A stretch of DNA of 64,000 nucleotides from Ornithodoros turicata (taxonomy: Eukaryota; Arthropoda; Arachnida; Ixodida; Argasidae), in contig NC_088201.1 in assembly GCF_037126465.1 (NCBI RefSeq), forward strand, positions 227,298,016 through 227,362,015, given 5' to 3'. Shown here piece by piece: positions 47,395 to 58,429 of the stretch (positions are counted from its first letter, which is position 1; every line of letters starts with the position of its first letter). A program made the translations under genes and the position numbers. The notes under the pieces were generated by a model. The model saw only the letters and a list, made by a program, of their open reading frames with translations, did no database searches and had not been told where the DNA came from.

Positions 47395-47885
47395 TGGGTG
47401 CTATACAATACTTCAGTGGAACTGCCGAGATCTTTTTTCAAACTTGGATGACGTTAAGGACTTGTTTAAGGAACACTATGCAACTTGTTTCTGTCTGCAG
47501 GAAACATACTTAAATCCAGAAAATTTCAAGCCCTTTCGTACGTGCAATATATCTCGAAAAGATCGGTTAGATAGAGCACGTTCGTCGGGTGGTGTGGTCA
47601 TTGCTCTTCCGCGCTCTGTACCTGCAATGGATATTCTCCTTACAACAGACCTAGAAGCTGTTGCTGTTTGTTCCTCCTTCAACCTCCATCGGTCAGAAAG
47701 TTTGAGAAGTTAACTGACCCTCAGCCCGTCATGATTTTAAGCGACCTCAATGCGCATAATCCCCTATGGGGAACGAGGCGAATGATTTTTCAAAGGTGTG
47801 CAGAACAGAGCTCTGTCGCTCTCTCGTCACGTACGCTCAGGGTTCTTCAGCAGGAACTGCTTGTTTGCACCTCAGCACTCCTTTA
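47395..47885 (+). pseudogene. LINE endonuclease (APE-type) fragment
   Basis: N-terminal part of the apurinic-type endonuclease of a Jockey/CR1-like LINE. Visible: LQWNCRDLFSNLDDVKDLF near 47415, CFCLQETYLNPENF near 47490 (catalytic QET), DRLDRARSSGGVVIALPRS near 47560-47620, then in another frame PVMILSDLNAHNPLWGTRR near 47727-47785 (the GDFN-H-LWG block with D to L/S changes). The frame change near 47690 is accompanied by loss of some sequence. Nothing of the reverse transcriptase follows, so this is an isolated 5' piece. Confidence 0.8.
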
Positions 47886-47889
47886 AAAG

Positions 47890-50800
47890 AGGCACGAGAT
47901 TTTTCCCTATATTCTTTGTTTTTGCGGCCGTGGGGACTGTTCCGAAACAAATGCTTCTGTCTGAGAAAGCTCTCATACATCCTCCCATTCTTGGAAACAT
48001 AGAACCCATCAGTTATAAGTAAGTGCCACTAAGCACCCATGGTTATGACGATGGGCGAGCTTGAACTCCCGCCTTACATTAGAACACTTTTCTTACGCCA
48101 CTAAAGACGACTTTACGCAAAAAAAAAGAATATAATTGTTGCGAACTGACACAATCTTCTTTACCTCTTTGGTGATCTTCACTATGTCTTGCGTGTGCGT
48201 CTGGTCTCGCGGTGTTAGCACACACGTTGGCGATTCACTTGAATCACCAACACATAGAACCGTCAACAAATGTGGCTGCCGCAGAGTGGATTATGAACTC
48301 TACTGTTAAGACTGTGAACAAGAGTACGGGTAAATCACGAAAAATCATTATGTCCTACTTACATAGAACAAATCTTAAGAAATTTCGGCAACATTAAGTG
48401 TGCTTGGGTTGACACTTTCCTTTTCCCAAAAAACCTTTCGGTTACCCAAACCATGTCGTAGAGGTTACATGCTCGAATGTTGTAGGCAGAGCAAAACGGG
48501 AGATGCGTGTGTGTCAGTGGGAGAGACAGTCAGATTAGGCCGTTTTTCTCAGTTTGGAATTTTTCGACTTGTTCCTCTATGGCATACGGAGGTTCAATGA
48601 TTGCTAATTTGCATTGTGGGGTAAACAGGTATACTCTGAAATGTCAGGGGTCCCAATTATAAGCCTCTGACTTCCTATTCTTGGTAGTGCAGTGGATTTC
48701 TCTTCTTCTGTTAGATGCTTGAAGCATATCCAAGGTATATCTAAACTGGTAGCGAAAACAAGCGAAAATACTAAATCAGACCCATCGGCAAGGCTACCAT
48801 CATGAGGCGCGATCGATCCTGGGTGTTGACAGTAGAAGCACGATCGTAAACACAAAAACTTTAGAACGTGGGCATGGGTTGTGTGCGTACTAATAGGTTA
48901 TTCATAATTTCAATGTAGAAAAAACTTTATGTTGCCCCACTCGTGCACATATACGAAATCATCTACCACCCGAGTACGTTTCCGTATTCTGCTCGTCTGC
49001 GCATGTGTCACAGTGGGCGTGTTTACCCGTGCATCTGTGTATCCGTGCCGTGTGTCCGTGGGTTGTAATGCGGAGTTCGTATACTTTTTGGGTTAAACAG
49101 GTAGCGACGTTGACATCTCGGAGCTGTAGGGCAAGATTAGCACGTGTGAACTGACGAATACAATGCATCCCCTGTTGCTGGCCCCGCGAAAAAAAGTTTC
49201 ATGGGACGAGCGGCCATGATAGCGTGAGTGTTAGCAGGAATCAGCTGTGCACCAACGATGTCATGTTTTGTTGCAATGGCCAATCATTGAATAAATGCAA
49301 ACGTCTAATCACTGCGTCTAATCACTTCCTCGTTTCTGTGTGATATCACTGTGCCCTTCTGTTTGGAGTTGTCAAGATATGTGATAACTATATGTATTTC
49401 GTATTGATATGTTTCATTAAACCTGATACGATTTATTTTTTCTGTGTTCTCGTCTGGTACTGTTGCACGGGTGAGGAAAAGGGAATACAACGCAAACGAA
49501 GTGCGCTAACGAAAACTTGCCATAGCCAATTATGCACTACTTATTATTCATACTGCTGACGTCACCTCTGACGCCATTTATTTACAATCGTAATAGTCCG
49601 CGCAACGGATGGATGGCGCTGACCGTCTCTATCATGGCGTCATTCTGAAGACACAGGGGCCTATGGCAGTTGCGCTACCTGTTTAGATATACCTTGGCAT
49701 ATCTACAGCACTGCATGTCCCAAGGATCTGGCCTAACCACAGAAATTACGTAGAAGAATATACTGCTGGCTGCATTTTTAAAGATGTGATTTTATGTATG
49801 ACCTATAATGCGCAATAAACGATATATATGTGTTTGTATCAAATGACAATTGATCACAGGCAAAAGAGGTGCGTGGATACGGGCAGAGATGTAGGCAGGC
49901 GTCATTCCAAGTAGTAGTGAAGTAGTACTGTCATCTATCGTTTCCATGAAATACACCAGAGCGAGGTACTCACATACTGTGAAGTCTAGGGCGAAGCTTG
50001 CCTGCATTTTCTCGACAGGTATTCAATATTGGAGAGATATTCTATCTCTCTCTTCTATCTATCTCTGTATTCTATCTGGTGATATTCTGTACGTGGAGGT
50101 ACTCTGTGCGAGTTAGTAGTATCAGATGACGCACAAGTCCTATATTCTGGGCCCGAACCTGTGAACATGGTGAATCACTCGATCTGCTCATTAATATTTT
50201 CCTATTCTAGCACCTGTATTATAAAAAAAAGTCAGACATGATGTGAAAATTCCGTCCTGCGTTGAACTGCGCAAATTTCCCAACCACTCTGCCTTTTAAC
50301 TAATGCAAAGGCCCACCTCAGTGACAAGCACAACCGAAAAAGGGGGAGCAAAGGCAACTGATTTGTATGCTCAATGACACACCAACATGTAGGAAGACGC
50401 GACACTGCTTCAAGTGATGCTAAGCCTGTGCGTTTGTACGATCGACGTGTTCTCTCCTTTGCATTGTCCCACGTTCATCCCCAAACGCGAGTGTGGCAGA
50501 GCTGCTACCTGCAGTCAAATAATTATGCTGTTTCTTTACAATGTGTGCGCTTTTGTGCGGGTGGCGAACGCCACACACCTCATTATCACGTATCTTCAGC
50601 GACAAAGCAATCTGAAAGCACATGAAACATAAAACGTATACCCTAAGATACACACACACATCCCCATACAGCACAACTGCGTGTTTACCCATTGTGCAAA
50701 GAAGAGCAGAAAACGTATGCAATACAACGAAACCGGCTATCCATTTACCTGAATCAGCAGTTTGTCCTTTACGGTATCCAAAGCTGGAGTCTCGTAATGC

Positions 50801-51360
50801 CTCATTCTCGTCATCTACACGGTGATCGACTCTCACCGTCATTTTGCTACTTCGACGACTTGTATTTCACAAACGGAGCGACACTCGTGCTATCCTCACG
50901 CAAACGTCTCGCGAAAATGTGACGCGTTGATGGCACCCAAAATGTGGAGCGGTAAACCCCGGAGCCTTGAATATGAGTTGGGAGGCGCATTATACGTGTA
51001 TGTGTATGTTTCCACTTTTTTATTTTACTTAATTGTCTAAGCAGGTGCACAACCATTGTTTGTGCATGGCACATTTGCAGAGAAAATATTTGCCTATGCG
51101 TTTTACTACATGCGGGCAGCAGTTTCACGCAGTCTCACGTTTTGAGGACGCTGCTGGCGGCTCCACGGGTCCACTCCCCTCACGTTCTCGCACGCAACAG
51201 ATTCCGCCCGAAGGAGTGCGACAAGGAAGTGGAGAATCATTATCGGAGAAAAGGCGAAAGGAGGTAAAGCGCGCATTTGACGCCTCACGACTCCTTTTTT
51301 TCATTTTTTTAGAGTGGCGGAGCGGTGGAAATCGTACTAACGAGGTAGGACGTTGAGCAG
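47890..51360. other. Long stretch without a supported gene
   Basis: Open frames such as 50420-50842 (minus, 140 codons) and 49792-50007 (minus) have no recognised motif. A (TCTA)-rich stretch lies near 50040-50085. Nothing else is supported. Confidence 0.45.
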
Positions 51361-51366
51361 TCCATT

Positions 51367-52690
51367 TTGTCTCCTAAGACAACGTCTCATTTAGGAGAAG
51401 TCGAGGCATACGGAATTAGACGGTTGTTCGAATCGTTCGCGACATTGTTCGAATATGTCCCAAGGGTAGCAGAGTTGGGCTCCCACTTGATAAAGCTACG
51501 CGAAGGCAGTTCTCGAATCACGAGCGCCCCTATCGTACACATCAGCTTCTAGGGAAAGAAGTAGACAGGCAAGTGTGTGAACTCATGGATCAAGGGTTTG
51601 TTTACCCGACTCTGAGCGAATATGCTCACCCCGTTGACTGCGTCACCAAGAAGGATGGCAGTGTACGACTCTGCGTAGATTAAAGGGGATTAAATACCGA
51701 TACAGTGGATGACGCGAACCCTGTACGCTTGGCGCGTTATGGTTTTCGGTCTCAAGAACGCCAGAGCCACGTTTCAGCGAACTGTAAATGTCAAACTTGC
51801 AAAAGACCTCGACCATGCGTCCACCTGTCTTGACAATACAGCGGTACATTCATCACACTGGGATAAACATATAGGGCATTTGAGAGCCGTACGAGCCACA
51901 CCGAAATATGCGAGGCAGACAGTGAAGGTATCAAGTTTTCAGGTTGCCCGTGGCACGACCCGATATCTGGAACACGTCATAGGCTGAGGTTCCCAAGCAA
52001 GACACTCTGCAAAAAAACGGCCAATTGCACGCCTAAGGAGACGTGCAACGAAGAAAGAGCTCAGGAATCTGTTAGGACAATGTGGGTACTATGGGGAGTA
52101 CGTGAAAGTCTCTGCAAGAATTGCTATAAGCATTAACTGGGCATTAAGCTAACCGGGAAAAAGGTAGCCAACGCGGTTCCTGGGAATAATGAGGCCGATG
52201 ACTCGTTCCAGACTTTCAGGTTAGTCTCCCAGAGGCCGTTACGCTAGCGACGCTTGACCTCGAGAAGCCGTATTGGATCTTTGCGAACGCCTCAACATAC
52301 ACGCATGTCTAGCCCAGATCAACGACCACGGCAAATAAGTGTCAACCTCATTCGCGACCAGAGGTTATCGGAGACGGAGGCATTACGGGCTGCGATAGAT
52401 CTAGGGACGCTTGCTGTCATCTGAGGTCTCAAAAAATTTCGTTACTGGGTATTAGGGGCAAAGATTGCTGTGGTATCCGACCACAACGCGCTTGCCTACC
52501 TCACCAGCACAACACCCAAGGGATCTAAACCTTGCCGTTGGTCGCTCGCCTTCCAACGTTACAATGTAAGCACCATTCATAGGAAAGGAAGTGTACATGA
52601 AAATGCAGACGCTTTGTCAGGTCTTCCGTTCGCATCAGTTCAGGGCGAACTAGAAACTACGATGTCTAGGGTGTATGAACCTCGGCAGTC
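51367..52690 (+). pseudogene. Ty3/Gypsy pol remnant (reverse transcriptase and RNase H)
   Basis: Polyprotein of a Gypsy-group LTR retrotransposon. In order: SPKTTSHLGEVEAYGI and LREGSSRITSAP (pre-RT), GKEVDRQVCELMDQGFV and VTKKDGSVRLCVD (RT start, near 51560-51680), then after a deletion and frameshift near 51708, WRVMVFGLKNARATFQRTV and CLDNTAVHSSHWDKHI (the catalytic LDD has become LDN, ~51825). ELRNLLGQCGYYG follows near 52060, and RNase H pieces KFRYWVLGAKIAVVSDHNAL near 52440 and ENADALSGLP near 52600. About 50 residues of palm including motif A are lost. Integrase was not found, and LTRs were not seen. Unrelated in detail to the 33468-34735 copy. Confidence 0.85.
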
Positions 52691-52949
52691 TCTGGCGCTC
52701 ACCCCCTCATGTTGTTCTTTTTCTTTTTTTCACGGCGCCATTACTATTTTAGTTTTAAAACTGAATCGTCGTCGTCACTGCGTGCCGTTAAGCGTCCGGA
52801 GAAGCGAACAGATTCACTCTCAAAGCTTACGCACACCGGCAAATTTGGACAATTGCCAGTGATTATGTAGCAGTGATCACACTGTAGTCTTCACTGTATC
52901 CATCTTCTCAGTAACATTGCTTCGTTTGGCCCTTGTTCAATAAGCATGT

Positions 52950-53115
52950 GATGTGGGCAAGCTTTCGCTTGTCCCATCCTACAGTTGGCAATACGACTTG
53001 TTCAATAAGCATTTGTTTACTACATCACAACTTCCTTTTTAGGGCGAGAGCAGCAGTATTTTTTAAATGTGCTGTGGAGAAGGTTTAGCTTGTCCCACCC
53101 TACAATTGGTAACAC
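52950..53115 (-). repeat. GTAGGATGGGAC short repeat, copies 2 and 3
   Basis: Two minus-strand copies ~120 bp apart: CTTGTCCCATCCTACAGTTG near 52969 and CTTGTCCCACCCTACAATTG near 53090. Each has the same flanks (TTGTTCAATAAGCA, TTAGGGCGAGAGCAGCAGTA). They form a local tandem pair. Confidence 0.7.
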
Positions 53116-53192
53116 GACAACTATGATGGGCAACTACCATCAACTATGACGGTATAAAGTTGGATTTAGTGCAACATCAGTGTTCCAAAATT

Positions 53193-53240
53193 TAGCATGG
53201 TGTGTAACGTAAGTGTACACTTACGTTACACACCATGCTA
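53193..53240. repeat. Perfect 48-bp palindrome, no spacer
   Basis: Bases 53193-53216 are the exact reverse complement of 53217-53240. Centre GTGT/ACAC. Confidence 0.95.
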
Positions 53241-53245
53241 CACAC

Positions 53246-53319
53246 GTGAGAAGGGCGTAATCCACCAAAACACCCCGACCACGTGATCGGGGTGTTTTGG
53301 TGGATTACGCCCTTCTCAC
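53246..53319. repeat. Near-perfect 74-bp palindrome, no spacer
   Basis: Two 37-bp arms meeting at 53282/53283 with one mismatch. The right arm runs into the LINE ORF1 sequence that follows; the left arm is an inverted copy of it. Only five bases separate it from the palindrome at 53193-53240. Confidence 0.95.
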
Positions 53320-54144
53320 AGAGAAAAACCACCGGTGGCGCGTTCCATAACGGTAACTATGACGGTATCGACGGGTTTGTATGCGGTGTTACGCAGAGGG
53401 CCACTCCAAGAAAAGACTGTGCGGTCCCGGTGTGTGCTCGCTGTGGTGATTTTGGGCATGAGAGGTGCGATGCTTCATGTAAGCGCTGTGGTAAGGATCA
53501 TGCTGTATTCGAATGTCTGGCTATGACATGGTGTCCTCCCGTGTTTCTGGTGGCGATATGCTATGAACTGCTTCCGTTGGAGCGCCTCCCGTGCATGTGC
53601 TGGCGGATGAGAGTGCGGATGAGGGTGCTGAGGTCGTATGTTCAGCGGGAGTTGCTCACCGTACCACTAATGTGGCGGTAGAGCCTTTCGCTGTTAGTGA
53701 TGACAGCTATAATGTTAGTGGAGATGCAGTTAGTGGTGAACGGTGCCGATCCCTGCTGTTAGCACCGTTACCGGTCCTGCTAGTCCAGTTAGTGTTGCAG
53801 CAGTAGTCGTCAGTGGCGGTGCTATTGATGCAAGAGATGTTTCTCCAGTTGAGAACGCGAGTGTTGTAGTTGGAGGCACTGTGGCAGGGTGTAACTCCAA
53901 GATTTCCAAGGCTTTCGGGGACGATGACGACGGTGTTGTGTCCTCAGACTCCGAGCGCTTCGTGATTGATGAGAACCCTAAGATAGTGCACGTGAGTTAT
54001 ACTGATTTTATTGGTTCTGTCGCTAAACGTGTGCGTGAGTCCTCTATGATGACTCTCAAATGGGCGATGAGTCCTAGTGTTAAATTCGCTGCATTTCCTT
54101 TCTTTTTAATGTCTCTGTTCAGTCTTGCAACCTTAAACATCTGA
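53283..54144 (+). pseudogene. LINE ORF1 (gag-like) with CCHC zinc knuckles
   Basis: Nucleic-acid-binding ORF1 protein of a non-LTR retrotransposon. Two zinc knuckles are seen at ~53425-53520: CARCGDFGHERCDASC and CKRCGKDHAVFEC. After a frameshift near 53520 a long low-complexity Val/Ser/Gly/Asp-rich tail follows (HVLADESADEGAEV near 53591, then SDSERFVIDENPK near 53944). It ends at 54144, 12 bases before the endonuclease similarity. The 5' end is at the palindromes, so the true start is lost or obscured. Typical of I/R1/Jockey-type elements. Confidence 0.75.
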
Positions 54145-54155
54145 GGGTTTAGCAG

Positions 54156-54850
54156 GGAGGCGAAGCAGGTGGAGGTTGTCGATTGGGCAAAGTTGGCAGC
54201 TGTGGACATCCTCCTTCTTCAAGAGACTGGTTGCCTTTCCTGGCGCGCGATCAAGTCCCTCGAAGATTCACATGACTCAGAGCTTTCTTCAGTCTTAGCT
54301 CGCCAAGTTCTTGCCGTTCATGGCGTCTATCTAAGAAGCACTCTTGAATGCTTTACAAAGTATGAGCTGTTCAAAATACTTCCAATCTCATGACACCACC
54401 TCATTGGTCATGACAGCCTATACATGTAATCGTATTGTGAACGTCTAAATCAACTATTTTCGTTCCTTTTTTTTAATCCTCAGTTTGCAGTGTGCACAGG
54501 TATGTGTGTGTTGTCGACACAGGATCAGCGGGGGGGGGGAGTTTTTGTATCGAGCACCCCCCTACCTTGGAGGTCTGGCTACCCCACTGCTCGCCACACA
54601 GGGTAGGTACGGGTATTTTAATATTCCTGTCATTCCGGGGTACCGTCCGATGGAGCTACACAGACACCAAAGGTAAGGAAGTGGCGGTTGAATTAGAGTA
54701 CAGCAATAGTGATTTTCGCATTGTTGACGTTTAGGCCCCTAGCCGTCCCAGTGAGCGCTCAGATTTCTTTCGCACAATTGATCCTTTTTTCTATGGCAAC
54801 CAAAATTTGCTCTTGGCGGGCAACTCCAACTGCGCGATAGACCGACAGCA
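54156..54850 (+). pseudogene. LINE ORF2 start, APE-type endonuclease
   Basis: Endonuclease domain continuing from ORF1: VDWAKLAAVDILLLQETGCL near 54178 (catalytic QET), VHGVYLRS near 54330, then after a frame break KEVAVELEYSNSDFRIVDV near 54675 followed by stop and AP, then RPSERSDFFRTIDPFFYG near 54745 and NLLLAGNSNCAIDRQQL near 54800 (the usual GDFNC changed to GNSNC). The similarity ends exactly where a GTAGGATGGGAC repeat starts (54846). No reverse transcriptase follows. Several lesions; inactive. Confidence 0.75.
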
Positions 54851-54980
54851 ACTGTAGGATGGGACACGCGTACCCGGACAGAACACCGCAAGCGCTGCGA
54901 AGCGAAGTAAGGACCTAAGAAAAGACCTTCCCGGAACAGCACCGCAAGCGCTACTGCCCTGACGACCGTTTTATGGGCAG
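54846..54980 (+). repeat. GTAGGATGGGAC short repeat, copy 4
   Basis: Starts GCAACTGTAGGATGGGACAC at the endonuclease break; followed by CTTCCCGGAACAGCACC (also at 55373) and CTACTGCCCT. Confidence 0.6.
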
Positions 54981-55150
54981 CGCAATAAAAGACACGGCCT
55001 ACCCGGAGGCGGACCGCGTTATCAAGGGGCCCTTCTCCGGTATATGAGGGACCAGCTCCCGTTTTCCTCCCTCCACGGCTTACCCGGATTTGAAGGGAGA
55101 CCAGAGCAGTGTCTATTGGCATCGAGGCGGAAGACCAGAGCAGACCAGGG

Positions 55151-55272
55151 CAGTAAGAATATGTAATGTCATCAAGCAGGAGATATACCTATGAAGGTAG
55201 TCCCCTGGTTGCAGTAAGGATATGTATTGTCATCAAGCAGGAGAGCTACCTATGGAGGTAGTCCCCTGGTAG
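55151..55272 (+). repeat. Two-copy 61-bp tandem repeat
   Basis: Units 55151-55211 and 55212-55272 share CAGTAAG-ATATGTA-TGTCAT, CAAGCAGGAGA and GGTAGTCCCCTGGT. Confidence 0.9.
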
Positions 55273-55275
55273 CAG

Positions 55276-55350
55276 TCGTATTGCCAACTGTACGATGGGA
55301 CAAGCGAAAGCTCTCGCCTCAAAAATAGTACTGCCCTCGCCCTAAAAACG
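55276..55350 (+). repeat. GTAGGATGGGAC short repeat, copy 5
   Basis: GTCGTATTGCCAACTGTACG then ATGGGACAAGCGAAAGCT, followed by TACTGCCCTCGCCCTAAAAA, the same order as in copies 2 and 3. Confidence 0.7.
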
Positions 55351-55399
55351 TAGATCAAGAACAAGAAGCAAAGATCTTCCCGGAACAGCACCAAGGATA

Positions 55400-55780
55400 T
55401 ATATATATATGTATTGGCATCATCGTGGAAGAAAATCAAGGATATGAAATAGGTACTGGAACGTCGCCGCAAGCAACCTGTTTGACTCTGGCCAAAGCTG
55501 GATGTCCTGTCTGCCAGATATCCAAGTTTGCCGGTGTGGCGGAAGCGTTAAGAATAAAGATATTCGCCCCTCCCGGCACCGTAAAAGCACGCAATGAAGA
55601 CGGCGTTCCCTTTGGAAAACTGAAATAAATGTTGGTGGTGACGACGTAACATTGTAATCGCACAAAACCGCAGAATATGGCGTACCATTTTCTTTTAATT
55701 CATTTTTAGCGTAGCGAAGCAACTGTGGCTATGAGCGGGGTACAGACGTGGGCAGATGGAGAGAGGACGGCAGGAAGGAG
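55400..55780. other. Unassigned, one short open frame
   Basis: A plus-strand frame at 55425-55628 (67 codons) is open and contains GCPVCQISKFAGVAEALRIK. I do not recognise it. It begins within repeats, so it is not a convincing gene. Confidence 0.2.
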
Positions 55781-55789
55781 TGGTGGACA

Positions 55790-56000
55790 TGGGTCTAGTA
55801 TGCGTCCTGGTCCGACTTGAGATGAAACTCTGCTCAAATTTATCTGCAAGGTATTGGTAAAAACCAGGGAAAACCCCAAACAGCGCAGCCTGTGGCAGAA
55901 TTCGAACCCACTACTTCCGACTCCTCAGCTCTTCGTTCCCCACCAACGAGCGGACGACTTAGCCCGCTCGGTATGGAGTATTGGGACGACACTACTTAAT
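55790..56000 (-). repeat. tRNA-derived SINE
   Basis: On the minus strand there is a tRNA-like head with GGGCTAAGTCG (A-box-like) and GGGTTCGAATTCTG (B-box, complement near 55900), followed by a non-tRNA body (GTTTGGGGTTTTCCCTGG) and a tail with GTCGGACCAGGACGC. It does not fold as an intact tRNA gene. Related to 38085-38245. Confidence 0.65.
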
Positions 56001-56009
56001 AAAGCGTGC

Positions 56010-57520
56010 ACCCACTTGGACGCATCTTCCCAGTAAAATTGGAGAGAAGATGACATGGCATGAAAAAGACAGTGACGCTGAAATAACGGTTACTGAAATT
56101 TCCAATGTCTTTAAAACGGTGACACACTCTTCTAAAAGATTCCAGTGCGGCGCCATCACAACGCGAACCGACTGAACGGAGATGCAAAGAGTATTTCAGA
56201 ATTTCAGTGAAATGACGGCAATTAACATGTAATGCGTAGAGAAACACTCCACATTCAACGCCTCCTGCATAGAGAATACGTACTTAAGCTAACCTAGTAA
56301 AGACTACGAAGTAAAACGTATTACGTATTTTATTTCGTACAATAGATCAGCTTATTTGCACGCCTATAAATCAACACACTCACAATATAAGTCCCGTCAG
56401 TGAACATTACGACTTCAACAATGGAGTAAAGCTCCGTTGCAAACTGATGTCGACACTCGGAAGGAATTTACAGCAGCCATAGACCAGACAGCATTAAACC
56501 TTACCCCAGTAGGATATTATCAGAACATATTAAATAAACATTCGGATATACCAAACTACATATCACACACGCACACCACACACAGTCCCACAGTTCGCAT
56601 AAATTTGTCAGTGATAGGCAACCACATTCTGTAGGTACAGAAAATGACGCAAAGCTGTTTACTTCGGATACTAAACTGTTATGCACCACACTTCTACCAC
56701 ATGTGCTCGTTGAGAAAACAAGGACGCACATATCTTAAGTGAGGCAAAATGAAGAAAGAAAACTCACCTGTGAAACTTGAAGGGCGGAGAGCAAAGAAAC
56801 ACTGCCTCTCGCACACTGCGGCATTCGCTGCTACGCTCAACATAGTTTTTCACTCATTGGCTAGTACTGCCTCGATGCTCCAGAGATTGCAGTACAAAAT
56901 ATGCATGACGCTGACGTTCCCAAGACCTTTCCCTGTGACAAAATGAATGTACGTCCTACCGAACTGCCACGACGCCGCGCCTCGCCACTTGACAGCCTCG
57001 ACGCCTCGACTATTTCAAACTGTGGTTGGAGAACGTCAATGGCGATGAGGGAGACGTAGTTGCACTCGGCTCGCGCATGTTGGGAAATTGATTTCTTGTT
57101 ATGTCCCTCAACCTCCGTGACCGATCATTATAATGGCGTGGAAAAGGTAAAATGTTTTTTTTATTTGTTTACTGAATATGTGCGATTCATGATGAGTCGT
57201 TTACAAATATGGGTAAAAAAAGTGTAATGCTATGATTGTATAAAATAAATAAATATTATTAGTAATGGCAGCATGAGTGATATAAATACCACGTCTTATA
57301 GCTCTTACTCTAGACGCGAACGGCACAATGGAACGTAAAAATAAAATACAGTGCGAAACAATTGGGTGCGCACTGAAGAAGCAACGGGTTTCCATTCGTG
57401 ATAAAGGATAACAATATGTTGAAGGTACAATGTTGAACCAATAGAACCATTTGCTCCGTATAACTACAGTTGATTCTGTCATGAAAAAATCAACGTTTTT
57501 CTTTACGTTCACAATTCACC
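56010..57520. other. No gene; one weak exon candidate
   Basis: Only one weak minus-strand exon candidate at 56849-56768 (separate entry). The rest is AT-rich with nothing recognised. Confidence 0.4.
56768..56849 (-). other. Possible first exon
   Basis: Minus-strand ATG-initiated frame (MLSVAANAAVCERQCFFALR) ends at an excellent CAG/GTGAGT donor and lies downstream of CpG-richer DNA (56950-57000). No following exon was found, so it is only a candidate. Confidence 0.2.
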
Positions 57521-57529
57521 ATTGACCAA

Positions 57530-57665
57530 GTACAGTTAAAACAGCGTTGGTTCAGCGTTATCATTCTACATTCAACATTGTTCAACATTAGTCAACATTA
57601 GACAACGTAGATTCTACGTTCCACCAACAGTCGGTGTTGACTGGGGAGCTGCCCATTCAGACCGA
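57530..57665. repeat. CAACATT-type short-word repeat
   Basis: Irregular iteration of CAACATT/CAACGT and GTTGGTTCAGCGTT words, similar in style but not in sequence to the ATATTGG blocks. Near the end of the gag remnant. Confidence 0.45.
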
Positions 57666-57849
57666 TGTTCGCACAGTGTCGGCACTCGGCCCTGGAAAGA
57701 ACGTGTCGCGAAGTCCCCGCTCGGTTAGGAAGGGCTTCGCCAGCGATGGGGTGGGCTTGTGGGCCACCATTACCGCGATTACCGTCCCGAGATCCACTAA
57801 ACGTCGGAGGCGACGTCCTTGTTGAAGCACGTTGAAGTTTCTGGACGTT

Positions 57850-58215
57850 ATCCAACCATTCCAGCGGTCCTTAGGCTCCGTCACAACGAGACGACGTTCG
57901 AGTTCGGGGAGCAAACCGTATTGAGGCAGGCGATCATGTGAGGGGCTTTTAACCCGGCGGACTCACCGAATCGTCTCTTTTCCTGGTAATATTCCCTGAC
58001 AGATTGCTCCCGCCTCTGTCTGCAGTGGATAAATGACCGGAACGGCTCCAAGACCGCAACGCCGAAATGGATAACCATAGACTGCTTGACTTTATCCCAT
58101 GTTTCACAAACTTCGAATATCTCACTGAGGTACCAGCGGAAGGTTTCCCCTTCCAGATAATCGCAGAGGACTTCAACTTGTTGTTGTCCGTCCAGTCCGT
58201 CTGTGGCCACATTTA
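57850..58215 (-). pseudogene. Ty3/Gypsy-type gag fragment
   Basis: Retrotransposon capsid protein fragment, read right to left: DYLEGETFRWYLSEIFEV near 58155, WDKVKQSMVIHFGV near 58090, EPFRSFIHCRQRREQSVREY near 58040, YQEKRRFGESAGLKAPHMI near 57985, then after a frame change LPELERRLVVTEPK near 57910. This is the retrotransposon gag core (about 120 residues). The zinc knuckle expected after it is not seen. A different Gypsy lineage from the pol remnants cannot be excluded. Confidence 0.75.
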
Positions 58216-58349
58216 GCTCTTTTGTCCCGAAGAAGGCGGAGCGTCCGCTGTAACGTAGACATCCTCCCTAACTTTTATAATTTTCAAGTTTTAATAAACC
58301 CCTTTTTTGTTACTTCCCCTACTTTCGTCTTCTGTCTCCCATTTATTTC

Positions 58350-58372
58350 AACTATATATATATATATATGTT
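58350..58372 (+). repeat. (TA)n microsatellite
   Basis: Short TA run. Confidence 0.9.
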
Positions 58373-58429
58373 CTTGAAGGTCTTGAGGATTCAGACGGCG
58401 CCGTATTAATACACAGAAGAAATAAGTTC

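Noticed and set aside
47668..48022. Plus-strand ORFs beyond the LINE endonuclease
   Set aside because: Only the first ~30 codons (to the NAHNPLWG block) are endonuclease; the rest has no similarity.
50420..50842. A 140-codon minus-strand ORF
   Set aside because: No motif; both strands have several overlapping open frames here.
55151..55272. A possible CRISPR-like repeat
   Set aside because: Only two direct tandem units without spacers; the genome is eukaryotic.
55880..55960. A possible tRNA gene from a B-box match
   Set aside because: No acceptor-stem pairing and a non-tRNA body follows; it fits a tRNA-derived SINE.
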